NCBI RefSeq assembly: GCF_014270035.1
Contig: NZ_JACNEP010000002.1
Location: forward strand, 402,460 to 466,459
From: Neptunicella marina
Lineage (GTDB): Bacteria; Pseudomonadota; Gammaproteobacteria; Enterobacterales; Alteromonadaceae
Reading direction: 5' to 3'
Length of the DNA: 64,000 nucleotides
Shown: positions 1 through 9,372 of the stretch, piece after piece
Layout of the letters: every line of letters begins with the position of its first letter
Position numbering within the stretch: position 1 is the stretch's first letter
Notes under the pieces: generated by a model
Told to the model about the DNA's origin: nothing
Seen by the model: the letters and a program-made list of their open reading frames with translations, nothing else
Database searches by the model: none
Position numbers and translations under genes: made by a program

Positions 1-930
1 TTTAGCTGCGGCCTCCGCTGCCTCTTTGGCATTAATCAATGCCATGCGGTTTTTAACTCTTTCGTCTACATCCTGAAATGACCCTTCAAGCCGGATACAG
101 TGCCCGTTTTCAAATACCGCACTGCCGCGCGCAGCAACCCATAATTCATTCCCTTTTGCGGTAACAATTTTAAGCTCTTCATTCCAGTCGTCGCCACAGG
201 TCATCGCTTGCTCGACCAAAAAGCGAATTCGGTCGCGACTGTATCCTTCTTCATAAAATTCAACAGCAGTATCAAGTTGTGGTTCGTAGTCATCACTAAC
301 CTCATGAATCGTTTTGGTCATGGAAGACCACAGCAACTTTTTCTCGACCAGATCGAGTTCCCAGGCGCCAATTCGCGCCTGCTGACTCATCGACTCCAAC
401 ATAGTTTGCTGACGGGCAAAACGTTCATCTTTCACTTTACGGGTCAGTTCGTTGCCAATCCATTGCGCAAATAATCGAATCAGTTCGAGATCGTGTTCGG
501 TAAAATCTTGCGGGCGGGGTTCAGAACCGGAAAAATTAAGCGTGCCATACCGTTGACCATCAACTTCAAGCGGAATGCCGATATAGCTCTCTAATCCAAA
601 GGTGTGATAACAAGGATGTGAGCTGATTTCACTTTCAGCCACATGTGAAAAGGCCAGAGGTCCTTCGGCATTTAACGTATGAATACAATAAGTAATACCT
701 AGTTCAAACTCGTCACCGGGTGAAATTTCGTTATTCGCACAATGTACGAAGCTCACGATATATCTTTGCTCAACGACGTGACTAATCAACGCCAGAGGAA
801 GTGAGAATGTGTTAGTCCCAAGTACAAGTATACGTTTTATTTTTTCTGCGACGGATAACCCACTATCAGCAGTAATGTGATGAAGTGATCTCAGCGTATC
901 AATGATGCGACTTTCTTCACTGGGCTGCAT
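1..930 (-). CDS. GAF/PAS sensor protein, 3' end outside window (partial)
   Basis: This reading frame is open from an ATG at 930 to the window edge, giving 310 residues with no stop. An AAGGAA ribosome-binding site lies about ten bases before the ATG. Residues of roughly 20-165 look like a GAF domain, with SFVHCANNEISPGDEF, GITYCIHTL and YIGIPLEVDGQRYGTLNF. A PAS fold with a PAC tail (RLEGSFQDVDERVKNR) follows at about 180-300. The sequence breaks off in an alanine-rich helix (INAKEAAEAAAK) that typically leads into a histidine kinase or a GGDEF domain. The output domain is not visible, so the protein is a signal sensor of unknown output. It lies downstream of csrA on the same strand. Confidence 0.8.
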   Translation of the reverse strand, partial: MQPSEESRIIDTLRSLHHITADSGLSVAEKIKRILVLGTNTFSLPLALISHVVEQRYIVSFVHCANNEISPGDEFELGITYCIHTLNAEGPLAFSHVAESEISSHPCYHTFGLESYIGIPLEVDGQRYGTLNFSGSEPRPQDFTEHDLELIRLFAQWIGNELTRKVKDERFARQQTMLESMSQQARIGAWELDLVEKKLLWSSMTKTIHEVSDDYEPQLDTAVEFYEEGYSRDRIRFLVEQAMTCGDDWNEELKIVTAKGNELWVAARGSAVFENGHCIRLEGSFQDVDERVKNRMALINAKEAAEAAAK

Positions 931-1076
931 CTTATCGATTCCTTGGGCGAGGATAACAACCTGTTTCCTCAAGTTTCTCTAAAAGGTTATTTCAGGATAG
1001 CGGCTGCTGAAAGATTTTCACATCGAAAACAGCAATTTAATTACTTTGGTGGAAATTTGAAGGGAGATTTAAAATG

Positions 1077-1102
1077 TAAAAAAAGGCTGGATAACCAGCC
1101 TT
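1077..1102 (-). terminator. Rho-independent terminator after csrA
   Basis: An eight-base-pair stem (AAGGCTGG at 1083-1090 with CCAGCCTT at 1095-1102) and a four-base loop are followed on the minus strand by a run of T. It lies just past the csrA stop codon. Confidence 0.85.
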
Positions 1103-1113
1103 AATTTGAGATG

Positions 1114-1323
1114 TTACTCTTCGTCCAACTGCTGATCGTGTGCAGCGGACTTGGTGTTCTTTTCAGCCTGTATTCGCATGTAAATTTCTTCACGATGCAC
1201 AGACACTTCCTTAGGCGCATTCACACCAATTCGAACCTGATTTCCTTTTACGCCCAATACAGTGACGGTCACATCGTCACCTACCATTAAAGTTTCACCT
1301 ACACGACGGGTCAAAATTAGCAT
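1114..1323 (-). CDS. csrA: Carbon storage regulator CsrA
   Basis: CsrA is a small dimeric RNA-binding protein that binds GGA motifs in mRNA leaders and controls translation and stability of carbon, motility and biofilm genes. The start [18 protein letters not shown] and the segment [12 protein letters not shown] are the family signature, including the RNA-contacting residues near Arg6-Arg7 and the C-terminal HREEI. At 69 residues it is slightly longer than the usual 61-67, with an acidic tail. It sits 158 bp downstream of alaS and has its own terminator. In vibrios lysC usually lies between alaS and csrA, but it is missing here. Confidence 0.97.
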   Translation of the reverse strand: MLILTRRVGETLMVGDDVTVTVLGVKGNQVRIGVNAPKEVSVHREEIYMRIQAEKNTKSAAHDQQLDEE

Positions 1324-1481
1324 TCTATTGCTCCTGTTCCGTTTATTCCAGTAATCAATCCCTTTCTAAACGTAGCTTATATTCAGGTATTCCCCAAATA
1401 ATACTACCGACGGTTACGTTTTTGTGTCACTTCAAAAACTAGCCGATAATCAGGATGTTATCCCTAAATCCCAAAATTCTA

Positions 1482-4079
1482 TTATAGCTGGTTTTCTAAC
1501 CAGCCCGCGACAGACTCTATTGCCGCTTTTAAATTCTGTGGTTGGGTGCCGCCAGCCTGAGCCATATCAGGACGACCACCACCTTTACCACCAACCTGCT
1601 GCGCAACAAAGTTAACTAACTCACCCGCTTTTACCTTGCTGGTTAAATCTTTGGTGACACCGGCAATCAAATTCACTTTGTCACCATTTGCCAGACCTAA
1701 CATTAGAACGCCGCTACCCATTTTTCCTTTCAGGCTGTCACACATATCACGTAATGACTTGGCTTCAACACCTTCCAAAACAGCAGCCAGTACTTTAACA
1801 CCGTTAATTTCAACTGCCTGTGACAGCATATCGGCACCGGCCTGACTGGCCATTTTTTGCTTCAGCTGCGCTAATTCTTTTTCCAGCGATTTGCTTTGCT
1901 CAAGCACTTGCTGAATACGTTCAGCAACATGACTGGTATCCGATTTAACCATGGATGCCAACTCGCCAATTTGCTGAGTCTGCTGCTGCGAATAGTGCAG
2001 TGCCGCTTCACCGGTAACCGCTTCAATGCGACGCACACCAGCAGCAATTCCGCCTTCAGAAGTAATACGGAACAAACCAATATCACCAGTACGTTTGACA
2101 TGCGTACCACCGCACAGTTCCACAGAGAAGTTGCCCATGGTTACTACGCGCACTTCATCATCGTATTTTTCACCGAACAATGCCTGAGCACCAGACGCTT
2201 TAGCGGCTTCCAGTTCCATCAGCTGAGTGGTCAAAGAATGGTTTTGGCGAATTTGCTCGTTCACCATATTCTCAATCTGTTGCAACTGAACTTTGTTGAT
2301 AGCTTCAAAGTGCGAGAAGTCGAAACGTAAACGCTCAGCTTCTACCAAAGAACCTTTCTGATTCACATGATCGCCTAAAATTTGTTTAAGCGCAGCATGT
2401 AACAGGTGAGTGGCACTGTGGTTAAGTTTAATTGCCTGACGACGGTTAGCGCTGATGGTAGCTTCAACACTATCACCGACCTTAATCTCAGCACCGGCCT
2501 GACCTTTATGTGCAATCGCTTTACCCAACTTGACGGTATCTTTAACAGTAAACAAACCCGCGGCTGTTTTTAAGGTACCCGAATCGCCTACCTGACCGCC
2601 TGATTCAGCATAGAAAGGTGTGTTATCCAAAACAACTATGCCTTCCTGTCCGGCTGAAATCGCCTGTACAGATTGCCCTTCCACGAACAGTTCAAGCACG
2701 TTGGCCTGACCCTGTTCATTGTCATAACCGGTAAATTCCGATTGCTGATCGGATTTCAGCATTTCATTATAATCGGCACCAAAGTTACTGGCTTGTTGTG
2801 CACGCTGACGCTGCTGTTGCATCGCCGCTTCAAAGCCTGCTTCATCAATTTTCAGCTCTTTTTCACGCGCGATGTCGTTAGTTAAATCAGCAGGGAAACC
2901 ATAAGTATCGTACAGTTTAAATACGGTTTCGCCAGCAATGGTATCGCCATCCAGTTGCTCAATCGCATCGTTAAGCAATTGCATACCGCGCTCTAGCGTG
3001 CGCGAGAACTGCTCTTCCTCGATACGTAATACTTTTTCAACTGTGGTTTGCAGTTGTTTTAATTCCGGATAAGCATCGCCCATTTGCTCAATTAGCGAGT
3101 TATATAAGCGATAAAAGAAAATATCTTTAGCGCCCAGCTTGTAACCATGGCGCACGGCACGACGAATAATACGGCGCAACACATAACCGCGCCCTTCGTT
3201 AGATGGCATCACACCATCACAAATCAGGAAGCCACAGGAACGGATATGGTCGGCAATAACCCGCAACGATTTATCTGTTAAATCGTTGCTGCCAACAATC
3301 TCAGCGGCGTCTTTAATCAGGTTTTGAAAAATATCGATTTCGTAGTTGCTGTGCACGTTTTGCAAAATAGCCGAAATACGCTCAAGCCCCATGCCAGTGT
3401 CGATTGAAGGCTTAGGTAAAGGATCCATGGTACCGTCGGCCTGACGGTTAAATTGCATAAATACCAGGTTCCAGATTTCGATAAAACGATCACCGTCTTC
3501 TTCTGGTGAGCCGGGAGGACCACCCCAAATATGTTCGCCGTGATCATAGAAAATTTCAGAACAAGGGCCGCAAGGACCAGTATCACCCATTGACCAGAAG
3601 TTGTCCGAGGTGCTGATCCGGATAATTTTTTCCTGTGGCACACCAATTTCTTTGGCCCAGATATCAAACGCTTCGTCATCTTCTGAATACACGGTAACCA
3701 ACAGCTTTTCCTTGGGTAAACCAAGATGTTCGGTTAAAAATTCCCAGGAAAACTTAATCGCATCCAGTTTGAAATAATCACCAAAACTGAAGTTACCTAA
3801 CATCTCAAAAAAGGTATGGTGACGTGCGGTATAACCCACGTTTTCCAAATCATTATGTTTACCACCGGCACGCACACAACGCTGAGACGACACCGCACGT
3901 GAGTAACTGCGCTTGTCCGCCCCCAGAAAAACATCTTTAAACTGGTTCATACCCGCGTTGGTAAACAACAAGGTAGGATCATCGGCAGGCACTAACGAGC
4001 TGCTACTGACTTTTTGGTGACCATGTTGGGCAAAATAATCCAGAAAGGTATTTCTGATTTCAGCGGTGGTTTTAAACAT
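1482..4079 (-). CDS. alaS: Alanyl-tRNA synthetase
   Basis: This enzyme charges tRNA-Ala with alanine and edits mischarged seryl- and glycyl-tRNA in the cytoplasm. The 865 residues match the usual length (about 875). The N-terminal class II catalytic domain begins [16 protein letters not shown] and contains [14 protein letters not shown] and the motif [17 protein letters not shown]. The editing domain carries the zinc-binding HxxxH in [12 protein letters not shown] and the matching CGGTHV further on. The C-terminal part has a coiled region and the glycine-rich C-Ala tail ([15 protein letters not shown]). recX would normally lie just upstream but is about 16 kb away. Confidence 0.98.
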   Translation of the reverse strand: MFKTTAEIRNTFLDYFAQHGHQKVSSSSLVPADDPTLLFTNAGMNQFKDVFLGADKRSYSRAVSSQRCVRAGGKHNDLENVGYTARHHTFFEMLGNFSFGDYFKLDAIKFSWEFLTEHLGLPKEKLLVTVYSEDDEAFDIWAKEIGVPQEKIIRISTSDNFWSMGDTGPCGPCSEIFYDHGEHIWGGPPGSPEEDGDRFIEIWNLVFMQFNRQADGTMDPLPKPSIDTGMGLERISAILQNVHSNYEIDIFQNLIKDAAEIVGSNDLTDKSLRVIADHIRSCGFLICDGVMPSNEGRGYVLRRIIRRAVRHGYKLGAKDIFFYRLYNSLIEQMGDAYPELKQLQTTVEKVLRIEEEQFSRTLERGMQLLNDAIEQLDGDTIAGETVFKLYDTYGFPADLTNDIAREKELKIDEAGFEAAMQQQRQRAQQASNFGADYNEMLKSDQQSEFTGYDNEQGQANVLELFVEGQSVQAISAGQEGIVVLDNTPFYAESGGQVGDSGTLKTAAGLFTVKDTVKLGKAIAHKGQAGAEIKVGDSVEATISANRRQAIKLNHSATHLLHAALKQILGDHVNQKGSLVEAERLRFDFSHFEAINKVQLQQIENMVNEQIRQNHSLTTQLMELEAAKASGAQALFGEKYDDEVRVVTMGNFSVELCGGTHVKRTGDIGLFRITSEGGIAAGVRRIEAVTGEAALHYSQQQTQQIGELASMVKSDTSHVAERIQQVLEQSKSLEKELAQLKQKMASQAGADMLSQAVEINGVKVLAAVLEGVEAKSLRDMCDSLKGKMGSGVLMLGLANGDKVNLIAGVTKDLTSKVKAGELVNFVAQQVGGKGGGRPDMAQAGGTQPQNLKAAIESVAGWLENQL

Positions 4080-4364
4080 TAATAATCCTGGCTCAGTGAC
4101 ACAAAGTTGTGCGCAAAATGATTAAAAAATTAGCTCGCGAATGTATCACGATTACGCAGGCCTTTACAGATGCCGCAGCGACAAATCCCTTGGTTTTCAG
4201 TAGGAAATGACACATTTTTTACGCAGCTTATTAAATCATCAGTCAAACTGTGCAAATTTGAATCAACAATGTTTAACGATATGGGGACAAGATGAAAAAT
4301 TTAAAGCGAGGAAGGTATGCAGGCAGAAATATCCCGCCTGCATATTTGAATTTACGCAACCAAC

Positions 4365-5969
4365 TTACTGTTCTGGTGTTAATTCCAGTCCGTCAATAAT
4401 ATACAAAGTGTTAGCATCAACTTTGGAATGACCGGCATCCAGATACTTTTGCTCCAGTACACCACCGGTTGACCAGGTAGCAAAATCATCGTCGTTTAAC
4501 ACACCAATCGTGTGATCATTTATCAGCCACAATCCTTCCAGTTTGTCATGTGGGTATGCCACCTCTGCCACTAAATCGGCCACAAAGGTCTTTTCAACTG
4601 GCATAATACCGGCGTTGGTTAACCCTTCCCAACCCTGATTTAAAACCAGCTGTTCCAGTGTCTGACCGTTTTTGGTTAAACCAAGCTGAGCATCCTGTTG
4701 CCAGTCACCACTTACTGCAAAGGTTTCTAAATCAGTCGCGTTGCTGATATCAATTTTATACAAATGTTTCATCGCGTCAGGATTTTGCGCAAAAAAGGCA
4801 CCATCACGTTCAATTAATACAAATTCCGTCGCGCTTAAAGCGACGATACCCGATTGCGAATTCTGTGGTTTTTGTTGCTTATACAAATACTGAGACACCG
4901 CACCATCTTCCAGAGAAACAGTTACAATCCGCACGATATCAAGGTTTTTAACCGAACTATCAGGCAAATACATAGTGGATTGCATAATACCCACCAGTGT
5001 TTTTTCATCGGGCGTAACCGTTAACCCTTCCATACCACGGTTAGCACGACGATAGGCAAATTCCGCGGGTAAATGGAACACATCACGGGTATCGTTAGCA
5101 AAGGCATTGATACGGCCAATTTCTTTGCCATCGGCATCAAAGTGCACTATGTGTGGGCCGTATTCATCACTGACCCAGAAAGTACCATCAGATAAGGCAA
5201 CCAGCCCTTCTCCATCTAAACCGAAATCATCCAGTTTAATTGGATTAGTGGTTTCATCGTAAGGCGCATTCATATCCTCACGCAGTACTTCTACACTGCC
5301 ATCGGCTAAAATGGCATAAGGTGTTTCACCGGTTCCGCCCAACGCAGAGGAATTAGGCAAGCCACTTATCGCATTACCGTTTGTATCTTTAAGTAAAATT
5401 TCCCTGATTTGCTTTACGTCGCCATTAGCTTGCAACTCAAATAGACCTATACGTGGCGTGTAATCGGGCGTTGGAAACAGTTTGCCTTTACCCTGATCAC
5501 CGGTGTAATTGGCATTAGGTCCGCGATCCGTTAAGGCGTAAAACTGATTTGTATGAGTTGGATGCTTCACCATATCTGAACCGTAACCACCATTACGAAT
5601 TTCAAATTTACGGCCGGGCTCAGCACCATCATCAATATCACCACGTAATACCGTATAGGGCAACGTTGAACCAGACGTGCTGACAGTATTGGCGTGACAA
5701 TCGAGCGTGGTTGCGGTGACTTCACTGTCCTCCAATGTACCGTTGCCATCACTATCCAGACCTGATTCGATTTTAGTGCCGCCAAAAAAACAATCAGTGC
5801 TACCGGTTGCCAGTGATTGGTGACGAATTAAGCTATTTAATCCATTCGAACCGTTAGAACCATTGTTGCCATTAGCCCCATCCTTACCATCATCACCGTC
5901 CAGTGAACAGCCGGTTAAAAGCGAACTGACAACCAATGCAATAGCTAAACCTTGCGTCTTAAATCTCAT
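4365..5969 (-). CDS. Esterase-like phytase-family lipoprotein
   Basis: This 534-residue protein begins with a lipoprotein signal peptide ending in the lipobox LLTGC, so it is likely anchored in the outer membrane. Right after the cysteine comes a short collagen-like run of Gly-X-Asp/Asn triplets (about residues 23-45). An EF-hand-like calcium loop, DSDGNGTLEDSE, follows near residue 72. The bulk resembles the esterase-like activity of phytase family (PF13449), with YALTDRGPNANY, FWVSDEYGPHI and NRGMEGLTVTPDEKTLVG. That family comprises secreted beta-propeller-like proteins of loosely defined phosphoesterase activity. The substrate cannot be told. It is transcribed alone on the minus strand. 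Confidence 0.8.
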   Translation of the reverse strand: MRFKTQGLAIALVVSSLLTGCSLDGDDGKDGANGNNGSNGSNGLNSLIRHQSLATGSTDCFFGGTKIESGLDSDGNGTLEDSEVTATTLDCHANTVSTSGSTLPYTVLRGDIDDGAEPGRKFEIRNGGYGSDMVKHPTHTNQFYALTDRGPNANYTGDQGKGKLFPTPDYTPRIGLFELQANGDVKQIREILLKDTNGNAISGLPNSSALGGTGETPYAILADGSVEVLREDMNAPYDETTNPIKLDDFGLDGEGLVALSDGTFWVSDEYGPHIVHFDADGKEIGRINAFANDTRDVFHLPAEFAYRRANRGMEGLTVTPDEKTLVGIMQSTMYLPDSSVKNLDIVRIVTVSLEDGAVSQYLYKQQKPQNSQSGIVALSATEFVLIERDGAFFAQNPDAMKHLYKIDISNATDLETFAVSGDWQQDAQLGLTKNGQTLEQLVLNQGWEGLTNAGIMPVEKTFVADLVAEVAYPHDKLEGLWLINDHTIGVLNDDDFATWSTGGVLEQKYLDAGHSKVDANTLYIIDGLELTPEQ

Positions 5970-6307
5970 TTATCTTCCCTTGTTTTATGTTGAGTAAAAC
6001 CACCAAACTAAAACAGATAAATGACAAACTGGTTAAGGATATATGACCAGTCCCACAAAACGGTGCTGGGAAACCGCTAATGCAATTGTATTAGATGACA
6101 TTCTTTACAAGCCTCACTCTGGATAAACAACAAAAAATACTAACAATTTGAATTAAAAGCGTTAATTCAGCTGGAATACAATTTGCTATTACCTTCGCGC
6201 ACAAATTTAACTGTGTCCAAAACCAGAGTGAGTTGAGCCTTGCAGTATCAATTTTGTTAAGACTCAACGCCTCCTGGCTAAACATTCATTTAAAGAGGGA
6301 TTTAAAA
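5970..6307. other. Intergenic region between divergent genes
   Basis: This AT-rich stretch separates the esterase lipoprotein (minus) from the cysteine-repeat protein (plus) and must contain both promoters. I see no confident operator, RNA or repeat in it. Short open frames here have no ribosome-binding site or family resemblance. Confidence 0.4.
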
Positions 6308-6856
6308 ATGATTATTAGATGTTTAGTGTTAATTTTGACCGGCTTTTTCTCAACAATGTTACATGCTGAAGACTGTGAGAAACCTCTGAAGTTCGAAGAA
6401 AAAGGGAATCATGATTATGCATGGTTTTATCTAACTAACACCCACAAACATAAGGTGATAAATGTTACGGTAAAAAATAGCTGGACATATAACAACCAAA
6501 GAAGAAGTGAAACAAAAGTCTATAAATTAGCCCCCGGACAATCTGAAAATGTATTCAACTTTAATAGAAAGCAAAAGCCTCAATCAGAAGTCGCAGGCTG
6601 TTATTTTAATCCAATAACTGATGCTCAATCCGAGAGCGATTATCTTACATGCGTTAGCAGTGGTTATAGAGATCAGAGATGCTGCAATGATGTAAATCCA
6701 TTTGTAAAAAACAAATACCAAGCATGTTCAACAACAAATATTCCAGATGAAGAAAGAACAACTTATTATCAATATTGTCTTGCAAATAAAGGCCCCAGAT
6801 GTTGCGATCATTTAACGATTGAACTTGCAGAAAAACTCAAGGTCTGTGGATTTTAA
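6308..6856 (+). CDS. Secreted cysteine-rich protein with tandem Cys repeats
   Basis: I do not recognise this family. The frame is open from 6233, but the ATG at 6308 is preferred. It is preceded by AGAGGG and opens a clear signal peptide (MIIRCLVLILTGFFSTMLHA), giving a 182-residue exported precursor. The mature protein has about ten cysteines. The C-terminal half holds two similar units, each with one Cys, a CC pair and another Cys exactly 13 residues after the pair (RCCNDV...QAC and RCCDHL...KVC). This suggests two small disulfide-bonded modules. The N-terminal half (about residues 21-100) looks like a beta-rich domain. Function is unknown. Confidence 0.7.
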   Translation: MIIRCLVLILTGFFSTMLHAEDCEKPLKFEEKGNHDYAWFYLTNTHKHKVINVTVKNSWTYNNQRRSETKVYKLAPGQSENVFNFNRKQKPQSEVAGCYFNPITDAQSESDYLTCVSSGYRDQRCCNDVNPFVKNKYQACSTTNIPDEERTTYYQYCLANKGPRCCDHLTIELAEKLKVCGF

Positions 6857-7129
6857 GTTTGCAATTAACCAACAATAACTATCTTGTAGTAGTGTCACAC
6901 AAAACAATGTCGATTATTAAAGCAATTATTTATGCTTTTACTGTTTGGCTTCTATGTTAATGTCAGTCAAATTCGCTCTTAACTCAGAATGTAAACGTTG
7001 AGAGTTAGGCAGCTGAAAACGCTTAGGGGATTAGTGTAATGGTCCCCTGTTTTTCTGGCGCAGAAACAAAGCTAAATTTTCTTTTCCGCCCGGAAACACC
7101 TGACTTGTTTTGTCTTATTGGAGGTTGTT
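6857..7129. other. Intergenic stretch with a weak hairpin
   Basis: AGGGGA at 7025-7030 can pair with TCCCCT at 7043-7048, and GTTTTT follows. This is a possible weak terminator for the upstream secreted-protein gene. Nothing else is recognisable. Confidence 0.35.
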
Positions 7130-7513
7130 TTGCAAGTTGTCGGCACTCCCGTAAACTGGATTTTAAGAACGGAAGGCTTGTTTGCTTTTTTAGCCGCAAT
7201 TTATTTTTATGACATATCCGGTTTCAGCTGGGTAACCTTTTTAATTGCCTTTTTTATACCAGATCTTTCCATGCTCGGTTATTTGGTCAATAACCATCCC
7301 GGCGCTATTGCCTATAACATGGCGCATAGTTACATCGGTGCCATCATATGTCTCACCGCCGGTTTTATATTTTCAGTCAAGGTGCTGCTTTTAATTAGTC
7401 TGATATGGGTGGCGCATATAGGTTTTGACCGGGCGCTTGGTTATGGCCTTAAATACACTCGCGGATTCGGGTTTACTCACTTAGGTCAGACAGGGAAAAA
7501 GCGCGATACATAA
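7130..7513 (+). CDS. DUF4260 family membrane protein
   Basis: This small integral membrane protein has about four hydrophobic segments, and the family's characteristic core is visible: SWVTFLIAFFIPDLSMLGYL, AYNMAHSYIGAI and WVAHIGFDRALGYGLKY. These match DUF4260, whose function is unknown. The frame is open from a TTG at 7118, but a GGAGG sequence at 7120-7124 sits five bases before a second TTG at 7130. The real start is therefore probably that TTG, giving 127 residues. It lies 78 bp upstream of the lipocalin gene on the same strand and may be co-transcribed. Confidence 0.75.
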   Translation: MQVVGTPVNWILRTEGLFAFLAAIYFYDISGFSWVTFLIAFFIPDLSMLGYLVNNHPGAIAYNMAHSYIGAIICLTAGFIFSVKVLLLISLIWVAHIGFDRALGYGLKYTRGFGFTHLGQTGKKRDT

Positions 7514-7591
7514 GCCAGTCTGGTGAGACACTTAATATAAGATAATCTTTGTTAAACTCCTGCGCTCAATATTAGATGTTAGGTAATTTCA

Positions 7592-8104
7592 ATGAAACAG
7601 TTTCTATTAATCACACTCTCTTTGATTATCAGTGGCTGCCTCGGCATGCCGGCGTCCGTTAAACCTGTCTCTGATTTCAACGTGCAAAAATACATGGGTA
7701 AATGGTACGAAATTGCCCGGCTGGATCATTCCTTTGAGGAGGGCTTGAGCCGGGTCACGGCGGAATATTCCCTGAAAGATGATGGTGGCGTATCGGTAGT
7801 AAACAGAGGATTTTCAGCATCTGAAAACCAATGGGAACAAGCCGAAGGTAAAGCCTATTTTGTAAACAGTCCCTCAGAGGGTTACTTAAAAGTCTCCTTT
7901 TTTGGGCCATTTTACGGTTCCTATGTGGTTTTTACGCTGAACGATAACTACCAATATGCGTTTGTTTCGGGCCCCAACACCGATTACCTCTGGCTTTTAG
8001 CCCGCACACCTACCGTGAAAAAAGACGTTATCGATCTATTTGTTCAAAAAGCAAAAGAACGCGGCTTTGATACTGAGCGTTTAATTTATGTGGAGCAGGA
8101 CTAG
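7592..8104 (+). CDS. blc: Outer-membrane lipocalin Blc
   Basis: This is a bacterial lipocalin, a lipoprotein of the outer membrane that binds fatty acids and lysophospholipids and is linked to envelope stress. The 170-residue precursor has a lipobox (LIISGC). The lipocalin signature GKWYEIARLDHSFE follows, then the beta-barrel strands VTAEYSLKDDGGVSVVNRGF and AFVSGPNTDYLWLLARTP, ending with GFDTERLIYVEQD. The length is normal. The sequence GTTAGGT sits 14 bases before the start and resembles an integron core site, but no matching stem is visible. Tandem repeats begin just after its stop codon. Confidence 0.92.
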   Translation: MKQFLLITLSLIISGCLGMPASVKPVSDFNVQKYMGKWYEIARLDHSFEEGLSRVTAEYSLKDDGGVSVVNRGFSASENQWEQAEGKAYFVNSPSEGYLKVSFFGPFYGSYVVFTLNDNYQYAFVSGPNTDYLWLLARTPTVKKDVIDLFVQKAKERGFDTERLIYVEQD

Positions 8105-8117
8105 AGCTGTGCTCTCA

Positions 8118-9006
8118 GCTATCACACTAAAGCCATCCATAGCTTTTTTCTCCCCGCGTCCATGCGGGGCGAGCCCCTTTTTTAGGGACAAAAAAGGAGC
8201 GAAAAAGTCCTACACTCCGCCGACTTTATTAACGTCAAAAACAAACTGGCTTTAATTCGAAACGGCCAAAGGCAGCAATCCCTGCAAAGCGTTGGCCTTG
8301 GCTAAACATCCTGTTTAGCCATTCGAAAGCCCGCTTGTTTTTGCCTAAAAGTCAGAGTCGCAGGTTTGGTCAAGCGCTGCTTGAGATATTGGTGGTGTTG
8401 CTGCGCAACTAACCTTCCGTCATAGATTTTAAGTTGGGTGGCTGTATTGGCGACTTCAACAATTAGTTGAAGCTATCAAATTAAAGCCATGCATAGCTTT
8501 ATTCTCCCCGCTTCCATGCGGGGCGAGCCCCTTTTTTAGGGACAAAAAAGGAGCGAAAAAGTCCTACACTCCACCGACTTTATTAACGTCAAAAACAAAC
8601 TTGCTTTAATTCGAAACGGCCAAAGGCAGCAATCCCTGCAAAGCATTGGCCTTGGCTAAACATCCTGTTTAGCCATTCGAAAGCCCGCTTGTTTTTGCCT
8701 AAAAGTCAGAGTCACAGGTTTGGTCAAGCGCTGCTAGATAAATTGATGGAGTTGCTGCGCAACCAACCATTTGCATAGAAGTTAAGTTTGGGCGTCGCGC
8801 CAGCGACAAAATTTGGCTTCAAGCCTTACACTGTTCGATATCATCCATAAGGTCTTTCACTCCACCGACTTTATTAACGCCAAAAACAAACTGGCTTTAA
8901 TTCGAAACGGCCAAAGGCAGCAATCCATGCAAAGCATTGGCCTTGGCTAAACATCCAGTTTAGCCATTCGAAAGCCCGCTTGTTTTTGCCTAAAAGTCAG
9001 AGTCGC
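8118..9006. repeat. Three tandem copies of a structured ~354-bp repeat (repeat region A)
   Basis: Copy 1 spans about 8118-8470, copy 2 about 8471-8840 and a shortened copy 3 about 8856-9006. The same CGACTTTATTAACG block starts at 8221, 8575 and 8866. Each unit contains a hairpin with GGCTAAAC/GTTTAGCC arms, a stem GGCCAA/TTGGCC, and an outer pairing of CAAAAACAAACTGGCTTT with the GCCCGCTTGTTTTTG end. It can therefore fold as a branched structure about 130 bases long. Copies 1 and 2 also carry CCCCGC/GCGGGG and a second module at 8394-8460 and 8747-8808 (TTGCTGCGCAAC ... GGCGAC). No protein is encoded. Confidence 0.85.
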
Positions 9007-9372
9007 ATTAAGTCAGGCTACGCCTGCCTGGGTTATAAACCAAAACCTCAGAATCATAGACGCCCCAACCAACGAATATCTGTACATGCCAGCCCTGTTT
9101 CTCCACTATTCAGCAAAACGACCCAATCGGTCGTTTTTATCCATCGATAAAATATTTTGAAATCGACTAACCCGCTCATTGGTAAAGCTTTTATTAATCT
9201 GATACTAATAGATCAAAGGACAAAAACGAGACAGGTTGGGGTAGAAAAACGACCCAATCGCTCACTATTAATTTGTTAGGTGAATGTGAGCATGCCCATG
9301 TTTGTGTGCTGAGCGAAAGAAAATAAGTTAATGTTATTCAAGAATATTTAATTGTATTACCAAAGGAAAAAT
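9007..9372. other. Non-coding stretch upstream of the DUF262 gene
   Basis: It contains the hairpin AACGACC...GGTCGTT near 9116-9137 and a second AACGACCCAATCG at about 9247. GTTAGGT at about 9277 fits the integron core consensus GTTRRRY. A possible partner CTAAC lies near 9165, but the intervening stem is weak, so a left attC or attI site is only a guess. The promoter for the DUF262 gene should lie here. Confidence 0.3.

Noticed and set aside
7577..7583. GTTAGGT just before blc as a second integron core site
   Set aside because: The core fits GTTRRRY and lipocalin cassettes exist in vibrios, but no left core or pairing arms are visible upstream.
8118..9006. Repeat region A as a CRISPR array
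   Set aside because: Units are about 354 bases with internal structure, not short repeats with unique spacers, and no cas genes are near.
9165..9283. CTAAC ... GTTAGGT as a left attC of the DUF262-HEPN cassette
   Set aside because: The cores fit partly, but the arms pair poorly (only ATTGG/CCAAT), so I left it as a weak possibility.
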